Source of the DNA: Thinopyrum elongatum
Taxonomy: Eukaryota; Streptophyta; Magnoliopsida; Poales; Poaceae
Assembly (NCBI GenBank): GCA_011799875.1
Contig: CM022303.1
Span: 733,251,765 to 733,315,764 of the forward strand
Reading direction: 5' to 3'
DNA length: 64,000 nt
The stretch's first letter is position 1; each line of letters starts with the position of its first letter. Both the position numbers and the translations under genes were made by a program. Below the pieces are notes generated by a model. It searched no databases. It had not been told where the DNA came from and saw nothing but the letters and a program-made list of their open reading frames with translations. This document shows, piece by piece, positions 11,201 through 22,437 of this stretch.

Positions 11201-12281
11201 GCAAAGAACCATCCAAGCTATGCATAGCCAGTTCTATCCGACATGTCAAAAGCTCAGACGGGATGTCAAACCCAGTCATGGTAGCAAACAGGGATAACTC
11301 CCATTACTTTGGGTCACATACCTCGTCAGATGCCATGAATGGCACCACAGGAGGCACCCAGGGGCTGCAGAGCATCCCGAACTACAAACATCGTTAAGCT
11401 CCGAGGAGCAAACGATCACTTCTTCAAACCTTACGCCACTAAATGCATCAATTTCAACTTGTGTCTTGGGTCAATAGCTGGATTGTTTGGCTCCTATGTT
11501 TACCCTTTACGTTTCTGCATGTTCTGCTAAGGGTGTACCGAGAGCACCTCTGTGATTGTTACTTTGGGATAGACCAATGAAGTATTTCAGGTGGGAGAAG
11601 CCAAAAGCTGACTGTCACAAAATGTGTAAATTCGATCGGCGGGTCAGAAGAAAAAATACACAGCTCAAACCATAAAGGTTGCTTGTGTTAACAGGGACTT
11701 TTGGATAAGTCACCTCGTTCGCTTTCATAATGGCGCTCGGTACGTTCGAGGTCACAATAGAAAAGCAGCTCGGTTGTCATAGCCGCGATTAACACCGGGA
11801 TAGGGAGGACCACGGCCCAGCAGAACCCTACCCAGGGGCTACTTACTTGCCCAGCAAAGAAAAACTCTCTAACAAGCGTACGTTTAGGCCTTACAGGTCG
11901 GATTGCCTGGTTTTTTGGTCCAGCCGCCTCTGGGCACAGAGACATTGGCTAAGGGCCGACTCCGATAAACACTCTAAGAAATTCTCTTCGAGATAGAAGC
12001 TGAAGACTGGTTAACTACGTATTTAAAACGTCAAGATCGAGTCAAAAACAAAAATTTTGAAAAGCAAATTAGATTTGCCCAGCAAAAGCAATATAAACAT
12101 AAGTAGCTTATCAAACTTTAAATGTTTATACATTCTTCTTCTCGACATGCCAAGGGTTCGCTGCTAATGGATTTAATCTATAATTTTTTTCAGACGGCAG
12201 TCTTTCATCGCCCAAGCCTGGCGAGTGCCTCCCCGAGCAACTGATGCCTTCCACACCTTTATCCATGCCGGCATCTTGTAG
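8237..12281 (+). other. internal region of element M, no recognisable gag-pol
   Basis: This 4-kb stretch is GC-rich and reads like degenerate repeats. Phrases such as GGGGGCTTCG and CACCTCGGC recur at 9000-9500, 9720-9910 and 10230-10420. Two units about 318 bases apart (around 10120 and 10439) share GCATAAATTWATTAYGCAAAG and a following CAGGTAA. Many long open frames exist on both strands, but they lack retroviral motifs and look like by-products of composition. One coding candidate is listed separately (10710-11159). Confidence 0.6.
10710..11159 (+). CDS. hypothetical acidic ORF in element M, 149 codons
   Basis: This ATG-started frame encodes a hydrophilic, acidic peptide with repeated short modules (MSDQ, MSDP, MLDQAQ, MLDRIQ) spaced irregularly. 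The DNA shows the same repetition: ATGTCAGATC, ATGTCAAATC and ATGTTAGATC recur about every 60-100 bases. No zinc knuckle, protease or other known domain is visible. It may be a remnant of a gag-like or low-complexity ORF of the parent family, or simply a frame through a degenerate tandem repeat. Function unknown. Confidence 0.25.
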   Translation: MSDQIEEHRDAPVLMPMSDQAQDEGKNPLSDPAMSSDPMAELKGQAANLVPCNDPGLMSNRVPGKLPLVLMLDQAQKDSDKALQNEMLDRIQKLTISDSQSSAYDRMTRGILPRENKETLAEHPSEVPATPKMAVEHVLSMIPNQRPEE

Positions 12282-14278
12282 TGTAGGGGAACGTGACAAA
12301 AAACAAAATTTTCCATCCTACGCACCAGCCCAGAACCACTATGAAGATGCATATAAGGTTTTTGATCTGATCATTACCAACTCGTAGCGCAGTGGAAGTA
12401 GAGTTGGTGAAGATCATTGGTGCATATCCCCGAATCTAGGATTTTACAACCTCCCAACCGCGAGGATGTTCTCCCTTGTCTGCTCACTGGTTGGATCCTC
12501 GGACAGCCCTTCGGGAGGCCTCTGGACAGTCCCTCAGACGGTCTCACCGGACGGATCCTCGGACAGCCCTTCGGGAGGCCTCTGGATAGTCCCGGACGGT
12601 CACTCGAACAGCCCTTCGGGAGGCACTCTTGAACTAAGATCGAAACTACGACCTCTCTACTGGGTTGCACACATACGGTGTCAGCTATCCGGCAGGGCTT
12701 CGCCATCCAGAACTATTTCCTACCGGAGACTAGACAGCCTGTCGGCAGTACGAAACTATTTCGTGGAGGGAAGGAGAGAAAGCCAGATCATGCATGGCAT
12801 TTGTTTAAGAGAGAATTCTGATTAGAGAGCCCTCTCCACCTCTATATATAGGGTGAGCAAGGGGTAGAGGCCATGGGTGAAAAGACCAAAAGGGGCTTGG
12901 ATCTTTCCACCATGCCACATAAGGAAGGCTTGATCTTATCCACCAAATAGTGGAAGGAAACCCCATGGGGGCCGCCCCAAGCCATGAACAAAATTGGCTG
13001 CCCCCTTGGGGGCCCCACCACCTTTCCATCCACCTTTTTCTCTCTCCAAAATAGGGAATTCCTTCTAGAAGGAAACCCCATTAAAACCAGCCCATGAATA
13101 GTGGGATCTTGTCCCCTATAGGGGGGCATCGAGTTTTTTGCGCAAGTTCTCTCTGTAAAAATTCCGAAAGGTCCTAGAACATTTCCGGCACCCTCCAAAA
13201 AATTCCAGGCGTGTGCCGAAACCTTTTTGGCTCGATGGTTTACTCCGAAACAACTTTTCGGTTTCACCAAAACTTTTCCGGTTTCTCTCTCTGAAACTTT
13301 TTTTGTTGTCTCCGAAACTTTTCCGGTTTCTTCCTCTCAAACTCCCTGTCTAGTACTCAGCAGATAGATGACCCTTAAGTGTGTGACCCTATAGGTTCGG
13401 TAAAGTATAGACGTGACCGGAACACTTTTCGATCAATGATCAATAGCAAAACCGTGGACATCCATATTGACCCCTATACCCACACGAATGAATATTCTAG
13501 TGAACATGTAGTTGCCGTGTGCTATTCCTATTACTTCGTGATATGTTACAAATACCCGAGGTGAGTTTGTTGGCATCCCCATGGATCAACAACTTTGTTC
13601 ACTATGCCAGTTACCTCGTTACCAATTTTGTTCTCTTTTCTTGTTCCCGCGTTCCGGTATCCCTGTGATCAAATCACGGTATGTCTGGCCAGATGATGAT
13701 GGATACCGTAACACCGAGAGGGCCCCAAGAATATCTCTCCATCGTCAGAGTAGCAAATCCCAATCTTGAGCTATCTAGTCCCTTGTCATACTTTTCCGTG
13801 AACCCGTAAGCCGTCGTAATAGCCACCCTGTTACCGATGACGTTTAACAAACCCCAAAGTTCATGAAGCAAGTGTGAAGGAACTCGATACTCTCATGGTC
13901 TAAGGAATTCTGCAAACATTAACTTTCTCTGTGTTATTAACCATATACTTGTGATGAATGTATCTCATAGTATAATATCAATCGGGTCAATTCAACACAA
14001 GTGTTCTTCTAACATTGTGTCCTCAAAGTTGCCGGCATAGACATGCCAATTATCAGGAAAACATAATCATCATGCAACACTTGAGTTAGTCTTAGAGGCA
14101 TGACTAGGAATACATTTTACCGTTTATTATTCCACACGTGCACATGGGTTTTCCTCAGAGCCTTTATGGATATACGGGCTCGGGAACCACGGCAATTATA
14201 GCACGGAATATAAACATAATTACAAACATGAAAATAAATAATAACATTTATTATTGCCTCTATGGCATATTTCCTACA
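12282..14278 (-). mobile_element. solo LTR, BARE/Angela-like family, minus orientation
   Basis: On the minus strand it starts TGTAGGAAATATGCC and ends GTTCCCCTACA, about 2.0 kb. These ends match the plus-strand copies at 26586 and 31616. Flanks are TGTAG (12277-12281) and CGCAG (14279-14283), differing by two C-to-T changes. The host repeat unit elsewhere reads CGCAG, so CGCAG is the probable original target. TATA-like TATATATA lies near 12843-12850, and GC-rich tandem modules sit at 12490-12625. No internal region or second LTR is present. Confidence 0.75.
12490..12625. repeat. tandem modules with CAGCCCTTCGGGAGG core in LTR leader
   Basis: Three copies of CAGCCCTTCGGGAGGC with intervening TCCTCGGA or GTCCC modules lie downstream of the LTR TATA box on the minus strand. 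Equivalent arrays with different copy numbers occur in the sister LTRs (28380-28555 and 33430-33610). The core CCCGAAGGG can form a short hairpin. Confidence 0.6.
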
Positions 14279-14345
14279 CGCAGGCGACTGACGGGTCCGG
14301 CAGAGCCGGCATGGGGGCTGTTAAAGCAAAAAAATTCCACGCCGG

Positions 14346-17300
14346 TGTGACGCCCCCGGCTTAATCGTGCACTAACCATACACGCAAATGCACACGATCA
14401 AGCCTAAGGACTCAGTTGAAGATATCACAACACAACTCTAAAACATAAACAAAGGCATACAAGCATTATATTACAAGCCAGGGCCTCGAAGGCTCGAATA
14501 CATAAGCTTGATGACAAACAAGCATCAGCGGAAGCATTAGATATCTGAGTACAGATATAAGTCAGAGAGATAAGCCTTTAACAAGGTGGGGCAAAACAAA
14601 AGACTAGATCGAAAGGCGCAGGCCTCCTGCCTGGGACCCTCCGAACCTACTCCTGGTCGTCGGTCGGCTCCTCGTAGTAGTACTCGCCAGGGGGGTAGTA
14701 GTAGTAGACGTAGTCGTTAGCAGGGGCAGTGGTCTCAGGGGCTCCGTCATCTGGTTGCACCAAACGAATATGGGGAGAAAAAGAAAGCAAAACAACCGTG
14801 AGTACTCATCCGAAGTACTCAGCAAGCAAGGATCTACACTACATATGCAACAGTATCAAAGGAAGGCTGTATATGTGGACTGGGCTGCAGAAATGCCAGA
14901 ATAGAGAGAAGGCCTAGTCCTATCGAAGACTAGCATCTTCAGCGGTCTTGCAGCATTAGAAGAGTGTAGATTAGTACCATATAATGTAGTAGTGTTAAGT
15001 AACAGTCTCGCCCAGAGATCCTTCCTCGACACCCTGCGAGAAAGCGATCCCGGAGCCATCACATCTAGTTATCATCTCAAGTGTCCAGTTCTAGTTGTAT
15101 CGATCGGGATACAACTCCGAGTGTCCGTTACCGAGGATCGGCTATCGATAGATTGTTTCTTCCCTGCAGGGGTGCACCAACTTACCCACCACGCTCGCTT
15201 AACTCCGGCTGGACACACTTTTCTGGGTCATGCCCGGCCTCGGTTAAACAACACGCTGCAACCCGACCTAGGCTCTAAAGAGAGGTCAGCACGTCGGACT
15301 AACCTATGCGCACAGGGGTCTTGGGCCTTCGCCCTGCGCACCCTGCACGTTGCGAGGACGCCCCGGAAGCAGACCTAGCCCCCTTAATACAAGCGCGGGC
15401 TTAACCGCTCCAATCCAAAGCGGGCCGCTCCTCGCTGACGTCTATAGAGCTTCAGCTGATGCATACGACACAGAGTACCCATAATTCTTCCCGCGTGATG
15501 GTTAGTGCTATCGGGCCAGAGGCCCACTCGGATCAAATATCCAAACCGTTAGTGGGTTAGGAGCGCGCGGTAACGAGCAGAGACTCACGATCGATGTGAC
15601 CCTGTCACCCCATCTCGAGGACTTGCGGCAAGGGCTAAGAATGCCCGGCCACGCCTCGTAATTATCTCGCGAGCACCTTCCAGGTCAACCCGACTCCACA
15701 TCACTCGCAAATATGCTCACGCGGGTACCCCTCAGGGCCGACCCGACTTTATCCAGTTCATCAATATCAACAATAATGTAAAGGCATCCGTGTGGCTACC
15801 ACATCAAGAAGGAATCCGAGGCATCACCCTCGTTGGATTCCCACCTGATGTAAACATCAAGGTGAACTTAGGAGGAAATCACCCTCGAGGTTCACACTTG
15901 AGGTGTGGCACGATAGCGTCGTTATAGGGAGTGGAGAATGAGGAATAACCCTCGATGACCACGTCCGAGTAACTACTCCACAGAGTTAACATCAGATGTG
16001 CTTACGAGGTATCACCCTTGGCACTCGATAGTAACGCTGCAGTGTCGTACCGATAAGGGGGAGTGATGTGCGGTGCCGGGGTCTGGGGGGCGATCCAGTT
16101 GATCGAGTCTTCTGAGGATCCAGCGGGGGCAACTGGGACAAGGTGGGGTCTCTGGTGGGTCTCTAACCAGCCTATACTAAGCAGTTTTGGATAAGCAGGT
16201 ATGTAACAGCAGCAGATACAAAAAACAGGCTATGCAACAGAAATAGGATAAGCAGTAGCAGCATCAATTACTAATGCAAGCATAAGAGGGAAAGAATAGG
16301 CGATATCGGCATGTTCAAAAGGGGGGTGCTTGCCTGGAAGCTCTGCGGCAAGGATCTGGTCGTCAGGGGCGTAGTCGATCTCTGGAGCTGCCTCGGCCTC
16401 AGGGACTATGTCGGTGTCGGGGTCTACCGAGAGAGAAGAGGGGGAGGAAACAGATAAATACTCAGCAAACAAATGCAACACAGAGCACGCTATGCTTAAG
16501 GTGCGGTGCAGGGTTGCCTAAAGATATGTCTAAGTCATTTTAGTTATTTTAGGATTTAAGTTGGATTTATTAACCAGTATATATGCACTATTCATCTACC
16601 GGAAATAGTCGAGAAGTTGCGGTTTCACCTACGTAGATGGTCCCGACATGGAAACAGATGGCACGGTCGAATTTGTATCGTTGTTCTGATCAACTTTCAT
16701 GTAGAAAGTTTTTCGATCCGAGCTACGGTTTATTTTCTACGAATTTTTAAAGATTTAAATATTTTCTGGATTTATTTAATTTAACAGAAATGAATTATGA
16801 CATCAGCAATGCGTCAGCAGTCAACAGACGCATTGACTAGGTCAAACCTGACCAGTGGGGCCCACCTGCCAGCCTCTGTTAATTAACAGAGTTCATTTTA
16901 AACTAATCTGAGGTTAATTAGCTACTGGGCCCCACTTGTCAGTCTCTAATTAGATTAACTAATTGTTTTTATTTAGAAAAAAGGTTTTATTTAACTAAAT
17001 TAGCGGTGGGGCCCGCATGTCGGCGTTACTGGGCTGCCCAGTCAGCACGTTGACTGGGTCAACCCAGTCAACGGGGACCCGTGGGGCCCAGCGTCAGTGG
17101 CACAGGGGGCCCACATGCCAGGCCACGTCGACGACAGCGCCGAAGACAGCTCCGGCGACCAAAAACGCGGCGGGGCTAGCCGGAGCGAGTCAGAAACGTG
17201 CTATGGTTCGCTGTTTTGCACGCCACAACTTGCGTTCGAACGGCTGAAGTGTTTCGCGTCGATTGGTGGCGGTGGTTTAGCCGGAGGTGGCCGGTGGTGA

Positions 17301-18660
17301 CGGCAGCGACGACCGCGGCGGACGGCCGGAATCGGTCGGGGATGGAATCGACGAAGCGAACGCGCTCGGGCCAATTGGCTAGCCCAGAGGGCATCTACAC
17401 GCGCAGGCGAGCACGTTGAGCTGCGCCACTTGGACATTTGGTCATCAGAGGCTCGCCGGCGACGAGCTATGGCGGTGGCGCGTTCGGGCGTTCGAGGGAA
17501 AAGGGGCTAGGGGGCACAGGGAAGCCTGTGCGCGGGCGCGTTGGGCTCCTGGATGCTCCAGGAGGACGTTACCGTGCTCAGGTGGATGTGACAGGGACCA
17601 TGGCCACGGCGGCGAGGTGCTGCGGCGGCGGCGGTTTCGGCCATGGCGAAGCTGATGGCTAGCGTGCGCAAGAGCCAGGGGAGCAAGGGGAGAAGATGAG
17701 GGGCTCACCTAGCGGCACGCACGATGGCCCTTGGAAGTTTAGGAACAACAGGAGCGTCGCCGGAGTCGTCGAAGACCAGCGGCTGTCGGAGAAGGGAACG
17801 GAGGAGGATCGGTGCTGCGGTGCCTCCCAGCTCCCGCTGAGGCCACCAGACGACGAGGCGGTCGCCCGCGGATCTTCTGGACACCACGAGCGGTTGGAGC
17901 AGTGCCGTTGGCCGCGGGATCTCGCTGGCGCGGCGGCGGCTCCGCTCGGGTGTCGGTGAAATCGAGAGAGGGAGAGCGAGGGAGAGGGGAAGGAATGACG
18001 AGGGAGACCAGGGGAATGGACGAGGCCGGGTCCTTATCCCCACGCGTCGGTGGGGCGTCGGTGGCGCCGCGCTGTCGGCGTCCTGCCGGCGCGCGCGCGG
18101 CGACAACGGGCGCGACGACACGCAGGTGAGAGAGAGAAAGAGTTGGGCCTGGTGGGCTAGTTCGGGGCACTGTGCACTTAGGCCAGTGCACAGTGGCCTT
18201 TTCCTTTTTATTTTTTAGCCCTTTTCTTTTTACAGCAGGGTTTAGCAATTTATTTGAGCTTCCAAATGATTTTGCAAAAATGTGAAACTTGGTCACATAA
18301 GTTCATTGCAATATCCAGCACTGCCACAAAAGTTTGAGCAATTTTGGAATTCATTTGGGATTTTCTAAAAATGGAAATGGCATTTTTGGTGCTGTTTTGG
18401 CTCTGTTTTAAATGCTCTGGCCCATTTCAAGTTGATGGTGATGTTGTGTTCCTTAACAACATTTGTTTTGGAATATTTGCTAGAAGATGAACATTTTTCC
18501 AGCAATTTTTGAAAAACTTCAATTTTCACTTTGAATTTGAATTGATTTTCAGAGAAGAATTTGAATTGAATCTTTAATCATTGTGACTAAGCACTGCAAA
18601 TGAAGATGACTTGGCATTACTAGCAGAATGTCACAGTGGTTATTACTCAGGGGTGTTACA
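14346..18660 (-). repeat. 3' LTR of element H, 4.3 kb
   Basis: On the minus strand it starts TGTAACACCCC at 18660 and ends GGGGGCGTCACA at 14346. The section 17000-18130 is very GC-rich and open in several frames by composition only. The 14346-16937 part is repeated as the truncated 5' LTR at 22438-25025. Confidence 0.85.
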
Positions 18661-18680
18661 AATTCTCCTCCTCTAAAAGA
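18661..18680 (-). other. polypurine tract of element H
   Basis: On the minus strand AGAGGAGGAGAATT immediately precedes the LTR start, the expected position for plus-strand DNA priming. Confidence 0.7.
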
Positions 18681-18734
18681 AATTCTCGTCCCGAGAATTC
18701 AGGAGGTAGAAGGAAAGAGGTCGGGGTATTTCGC

Positions 18735-19769
18735 TCAAAGATTATCCTCGCGTTCCCAAGTGGCTTCATCTTCAGTATGATTCGACCACTGCACTTTCAG
18801 GAACTTGGTCGTCTTCTGGCGGGTTCGACGTTCAACTTCATCGAGGATGCGGATCGGATGCTCCTTATAAGAAAGATCATCTTGCAATTCAAGCATCTCG
18901 TGATCCACTGCTCTGTGCGGAGACTCCTTGAAGCAACGACGAAGTTGCGACACATGGAAAACGTCGTGGATATGAGAGAATTGTGGCGGCAACTCCAATT
19001 TATATGCCACCTGACCACGTCTAGCCACAATGCGAAAGGGGCCAATGTAGCATGGAGCTAGCTTGCCCTTGATTCCGAAATGACGAGTGCCCATAGGTGG
19101 AGCATTGGTTAAGCCAAATGACATGACTGTGTACTCATAAGAGCCATATCGAGTAACAAAGGCAGTCTTCGGAATATCCTCTTCGCGGACACGGATCTGA
19201 TGATAACCCAACCTCAAGTCGAGTTTAGAGAATACAGAGGATCTAGCAAGCTGATCATAAAGATCATTGATCCGGGGCAGTGGGTATTTGTTCTGGATTG
19301 TGGCTTGGTTAATGGGCCGATAATCCTGAACCAATCGGTTAGTTCCATCCTTCTTCTTAACGAAGAGTGAAGTTGTTCCCCAAGCAGAGGAACTGGGGCG
19401 GATGAAGCCCTTCTTAAGTGACTTGTCTATTTCTTACTTAAGCTCGAGAAGGTGGTGTGGAGGCATCTTATAAGGACGCTTCGCAATAGGACTGGTGCCT
19501 GGTTTCAAGTCGATGACAAACTCGACAGCTCTAGCAGGGGGTATTCCTGGAAGTTCTTCTAGAAAAACATCCTGGAATTCACGAATGACTGGAATGTTTT
19601 CGATCCCCTCAAGCGGAGAAGCATTTAACGCATTTAGAGCGTATATTAGGGCCTCGGCATTTTGAGTGATATGAGCATGGTAATTCACTAGCTCATCTGA
19701 CGGGAACAGGAGATGTACAACCTTGGTGGCACAATTGATTATGGCGTAATGAGCCTTCAACCAATCCAT
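18735..19769 (-). pseudogene. Element H pol: RT N-terminal part fused in frame to chromodomain-like tail
   Basis: In one frame the minus strand reads MDWLKAHYAIINC (end of protease-RT linker), then RPYKMPP, a TAA stop at 19434-19436, [34 protein letters not shown], and [11 protein letters not shown] near 19100. It then jumps directly into [19 protein letters not shown] and the [14 protein letters not shown] chromodomain-like end. The RT catalytic YxDD, RNase H and the whole integrase core are missing, so this is a deletion derivative that could only move in trans. The deletion leaves the frame open for about 199 codons. It is translated after gag and protease in the usual Gypsy order. Confidence 0.85.
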
Positions 19770-19998
19770 TCCCAGAAACAGTGACTTCGGGGCTGAACAT
19801 GGATGCTCGGCACCGACCCGCGGGAGTGTCTACCCCTAACGGATGGTGCAGGTTGTCACATTTAATGCCATGAATGAATGCAAAATCTTCCGACATGAAT
19901 GAATGCGATGCTCCTGAATCAAATAAAACAGAAGCAGGTACTGAATTAACAAGTAATGTACCCATCACAGTTTCTGGTTGATCTTGAGCTTCAGCCAT
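19693..19998 (-). pseudogene. Element H aspartic protease region
   Basis: Contains VLFDSGASHSFMS, the catalytic D-S-G motif of retroelement aspartic proteases that cut Gag-Pol. It lies in the same frame as gag (stop TAG at 20056-20058 between them). After the SPEVTV segment the frame breaks near 19770, where a short deletion joins to the LFLGMDWL motif in another frame. Confidence 0.8.
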
Positions 19999-20055
19999 GT
20001 TGACGTGATAAGCCTGCCCACGACCATAAGAAGGCCTGGCATTGTTGTTACGATG

Positions 20056-21027
20056 CTAAACAATTCCACGGCCATTACCACGGCCAGCAGGAGGAAGGAC
20101 CAGCTGATTCCGACCCTGTGAACAGTCTCTGGCACGGTGACCCGGTTGATCACACTTGAAGCAAAGTCCACTGTCAGGACATGTTGCAGGAGCTCGAGGT
20201 GGTACAGCTCGCAGAGGCTGTCTTGGTGGTGGAGGGGGCAGACGCGGTGCAGCATAGGCAGGACGGTACACTGAAGCGGTTGGACGATACATGCTCTGTG
20301 GAATCCATATGCGGCGCTTCTGTGAAGACGAGCCCGAAGATGAGCCCGCTTCACGAGTGCGTTTGGTCGTGTCCTTGTGCTTCTTCAGCCCAGTCTCAAC
20401 CATAATAGCCTTATTCACCAAGGTGGCGAAATCAGGATAGTCTTGGACTAACAGGGCTAGCTGAATGTCTGGATGGAGCCCATCACGGAACTTCTCCTGT
20501 CTACGAGCATCATTGGGGATGTCTTCCTCAGCATAGCGAGACAAATCAAGGAACTCTCGCTGATAGACTTCTACAGTCTTGTTGCCTTGAATGAGGTTAC
20601 GGAACTCGGCCTTCTTCCGATCCATAACTCCCTGAGGTATATAGCGGGCACGAAAAGCAGCCTTGAATTCCACCCAGGAGACGACAGTCCTAGGAGGTAG
20701 GGTCTGTCTGTGAGTGGCCCACCATTGTGCTACGGGTCCCTTCAGGAAGTAGGTCACAAAGGTGACATAGCTGACAGGAGCCACATCAGCTGACTCCATC
20801 TCATAGAAGATGTCACGCAGCCAATCATCAGCATCCAGCGGATTAACTGCATTGCGGAATACTACTGGGTTGAGACGCACGAACTCTGGCAGCGTAATTG
20901 AAGCTGGCTGCTGGTTGACATTGGGACGAGGGAACTGATCGATAATCCCCATGAACTGACGGTTGAGCTCAAATTGTTGCATCGTAGCTGCCATATAATC
21001 TGGCGGTGGTGGATTATTGTCACCCAT
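20056..21027 (-). CDS. Element H Gag, Gypsy type with CCHC zinc knuckle
   Basis: This 323-codon frame encodes a Ty3/Gypsy capsid-nucleocapsid protein. It runs from MGDNNPPPP through the capsid core (FVRLNPVVF, DADDWLRDI, PVAQWWATH, EFKAAFRARYIPQGV, EVYQREFLDLSRYA, KFRDGLHPDIQ), then a basic Ser-rich linker and a Pro-rich segment, to the zinc knuckle CFKCDQPGHRARDC near residues 290-303. Gag packages the element RNA into cytoplasmic particles. The frame is intact from ATG to a TAG that replaces a sense codon at the gag-protease junction, so Gag alone could still be made. Confidence 0.9.
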   Translation of the reverse strand: MGDNNPPPPDYMAATMQQFELNRQFMGIIDQFPRPNVNQQPASITLPEFVRLNPVVFRNAVNPLDADDWLRDIFYEMESADVAPVSYVTFVTYFLKGPVAQWWATHRQTLPPRTVVSWVEFKAAFRARYIPQGVMDRKKAEFRNLIQGNKTVEVYQREFLDLSRYAEEDIPNDARRQEKFRDGLHPDIQLALLVQDYPDFATLVNKAIMVETGLKKHKDTTKRTREAGSSSGSSSQKRRIWIPQSMYRPTASVYRPAYAAPRLPPPPPRQPLRAVPPRAPATCPDSGLCFKCDQPGHRARDCSQGRNQLVLPPAGRGNGRGIV

Positions 21028-21274
21028 CCTGCTAAATTCAACAGGGGTAGTTTAGCAAAAGGTATTGCGAGTGTTGACGACAAGCATGATGTAACACGAC
21101 AATAATTAAGTGGTGTAATAGATACTTAACAGTAGTCAATTAAGACATACATATCCATACACAGATTCGGTTACATGCGGACAGCATAACGGCGCAAATT
21201 CAAAAGCTAGACATGCTAGGCGACACGCAGGCACGCGGTAAGGAAGTACACAACATGACATAGCAAAGGCTACA

Positions 21275-22081
21275 TCAACGTCGGAGAAAACCACTGAAAC
21301 AAGGTAGTTGCAAGTGCGGACGACGGATGGCCGTAGTAGGAAAATCCTGCTCTCCATGTGCACTCTGATGCAGAACCCGGTCTCGGACTGAAAGAAGAGG
21401 TCCACGTGCAGGTGTGTGACCTCCAACAGCAGGCCAATCAATCCCTGGTGGCATCTCAGTCCTGCGCGGGTAAAGGATGGACTGCGGATGTATCCCTGCT
21501 TGAACAGCTGGTAGCAACTGCGTCATAGCATCATAGAGTCATGCTCGAGTGGCAAACAACTCGACGGCAAGAGCCTGAATAGTGCGATCCAGAGCCTAAG
21601 TGCACTGAATCAGAACCTGCGGGTCGTAATGACGACGCTCGTACGGGGCACAGATAGCTGTGTAGTATCCAGTAGCATCTCCAGTAGGGACATACGGAAT
21701 GTATCAAAACTCAGAGACATCCAAGCTAATGTTGTACTCTCCTCGGAGGCGTGCGACAGCAGAGTAGGCGGCATCATGAACTGCCATCTCAATCGTCACA
21801 CCGATACCGTGGAAAAGGTACAGCTCAGTGTCTGAGTCATCCTGCTGATCATAGATACGAACATCAGCATGGTACTGCTCCTGGTTGAACTTGCGGTAAT
21901 CCTCGTAGACCATGTACTCGGGGTACCAGCGGTAGCCCAGTCGGGTCAGGAGGGCGATCAGGACAGCTGGAAAACCAGGCGCGTCACGAGCCCAAGTGCG
22001 GAGCACAAGCTGCGTCGCAGGGCGTGGTGGAAACAAACGATCCGTCTCAAACAGAGGAAATTCAGGATTGTCAAATGACAA
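21275..22081 (-). pseudogene. Element H additional ORF upstream of gag, three in-frame stops
   Basis: Between the primer-binding site and gag, on the same strand as gag, one frame reads from MSFDNPEFPLFETDRLFPP to FSGFLRR, about 268 codons. It is interrupted by TGA (near 21704), TAG (near 21598) and TGA (near 21540). A conserved-looking core is GIGVTIEMAVHDAAYSAVAR. It shows no Gag, enzyme or membrane motif. The three stops fit C-to-T changes of CGA or CAG codons. Similar hypothetical proteins upstream of gag occur in some grass Gypsy families, but I cannot name a function. Confidence 0.6.
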
Positions 22082-22422
22082 TGAGAAGTATAATAGATCT
22101 CAGAGAGAAAGGTTAAACAAACCAATGGAAAGGAAAATGATTACCAGACTAATCAGATCAATGGTAAGGAATAAGCACTGATATCCAGCTCTCCGGGTAG
22201 ACGGGATTTACGAGATCCTAAGTGTCGGTGTTAGCAATTTCATTTAACCCGAAAAAAAGAGAGATCAGAGTCCCAGAGTATAGACGAGGAGTAAAAGATC
22301 CTAATACCACCCAGTTGGCGACGTGGGCCCGTAAGCCACACAGCCAACTTAGTAAAACAGTTTTCGTTTACTAGACTCAACTTCGGCCAAGGAGTTGGAA
22401 AGCGGATTCCTACAGGCAGTCG

Positions 22423-22434
22423 GCTCTGATACCA
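22423..22434 (-). other. primer-binding site of element H (initiator Met tRNA)
   Basis: The minus strand reads TGGTATCAGAGC three bases after the LTR end. This is the complement of the plant initiator methionine tRNA 3' end and fixes the LTR boundary at 22438. Confidence 0.9.
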
Positions 22435-22437
22435 ACC

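Noticed and set aside
17739..18296. 185-codon minus-strand frame and other long frames in the 4.3-kb LTR of element H
   Set aside because: They overlap on both strands in a very GC-rich LTR section, as expected from composition; no motif seen.
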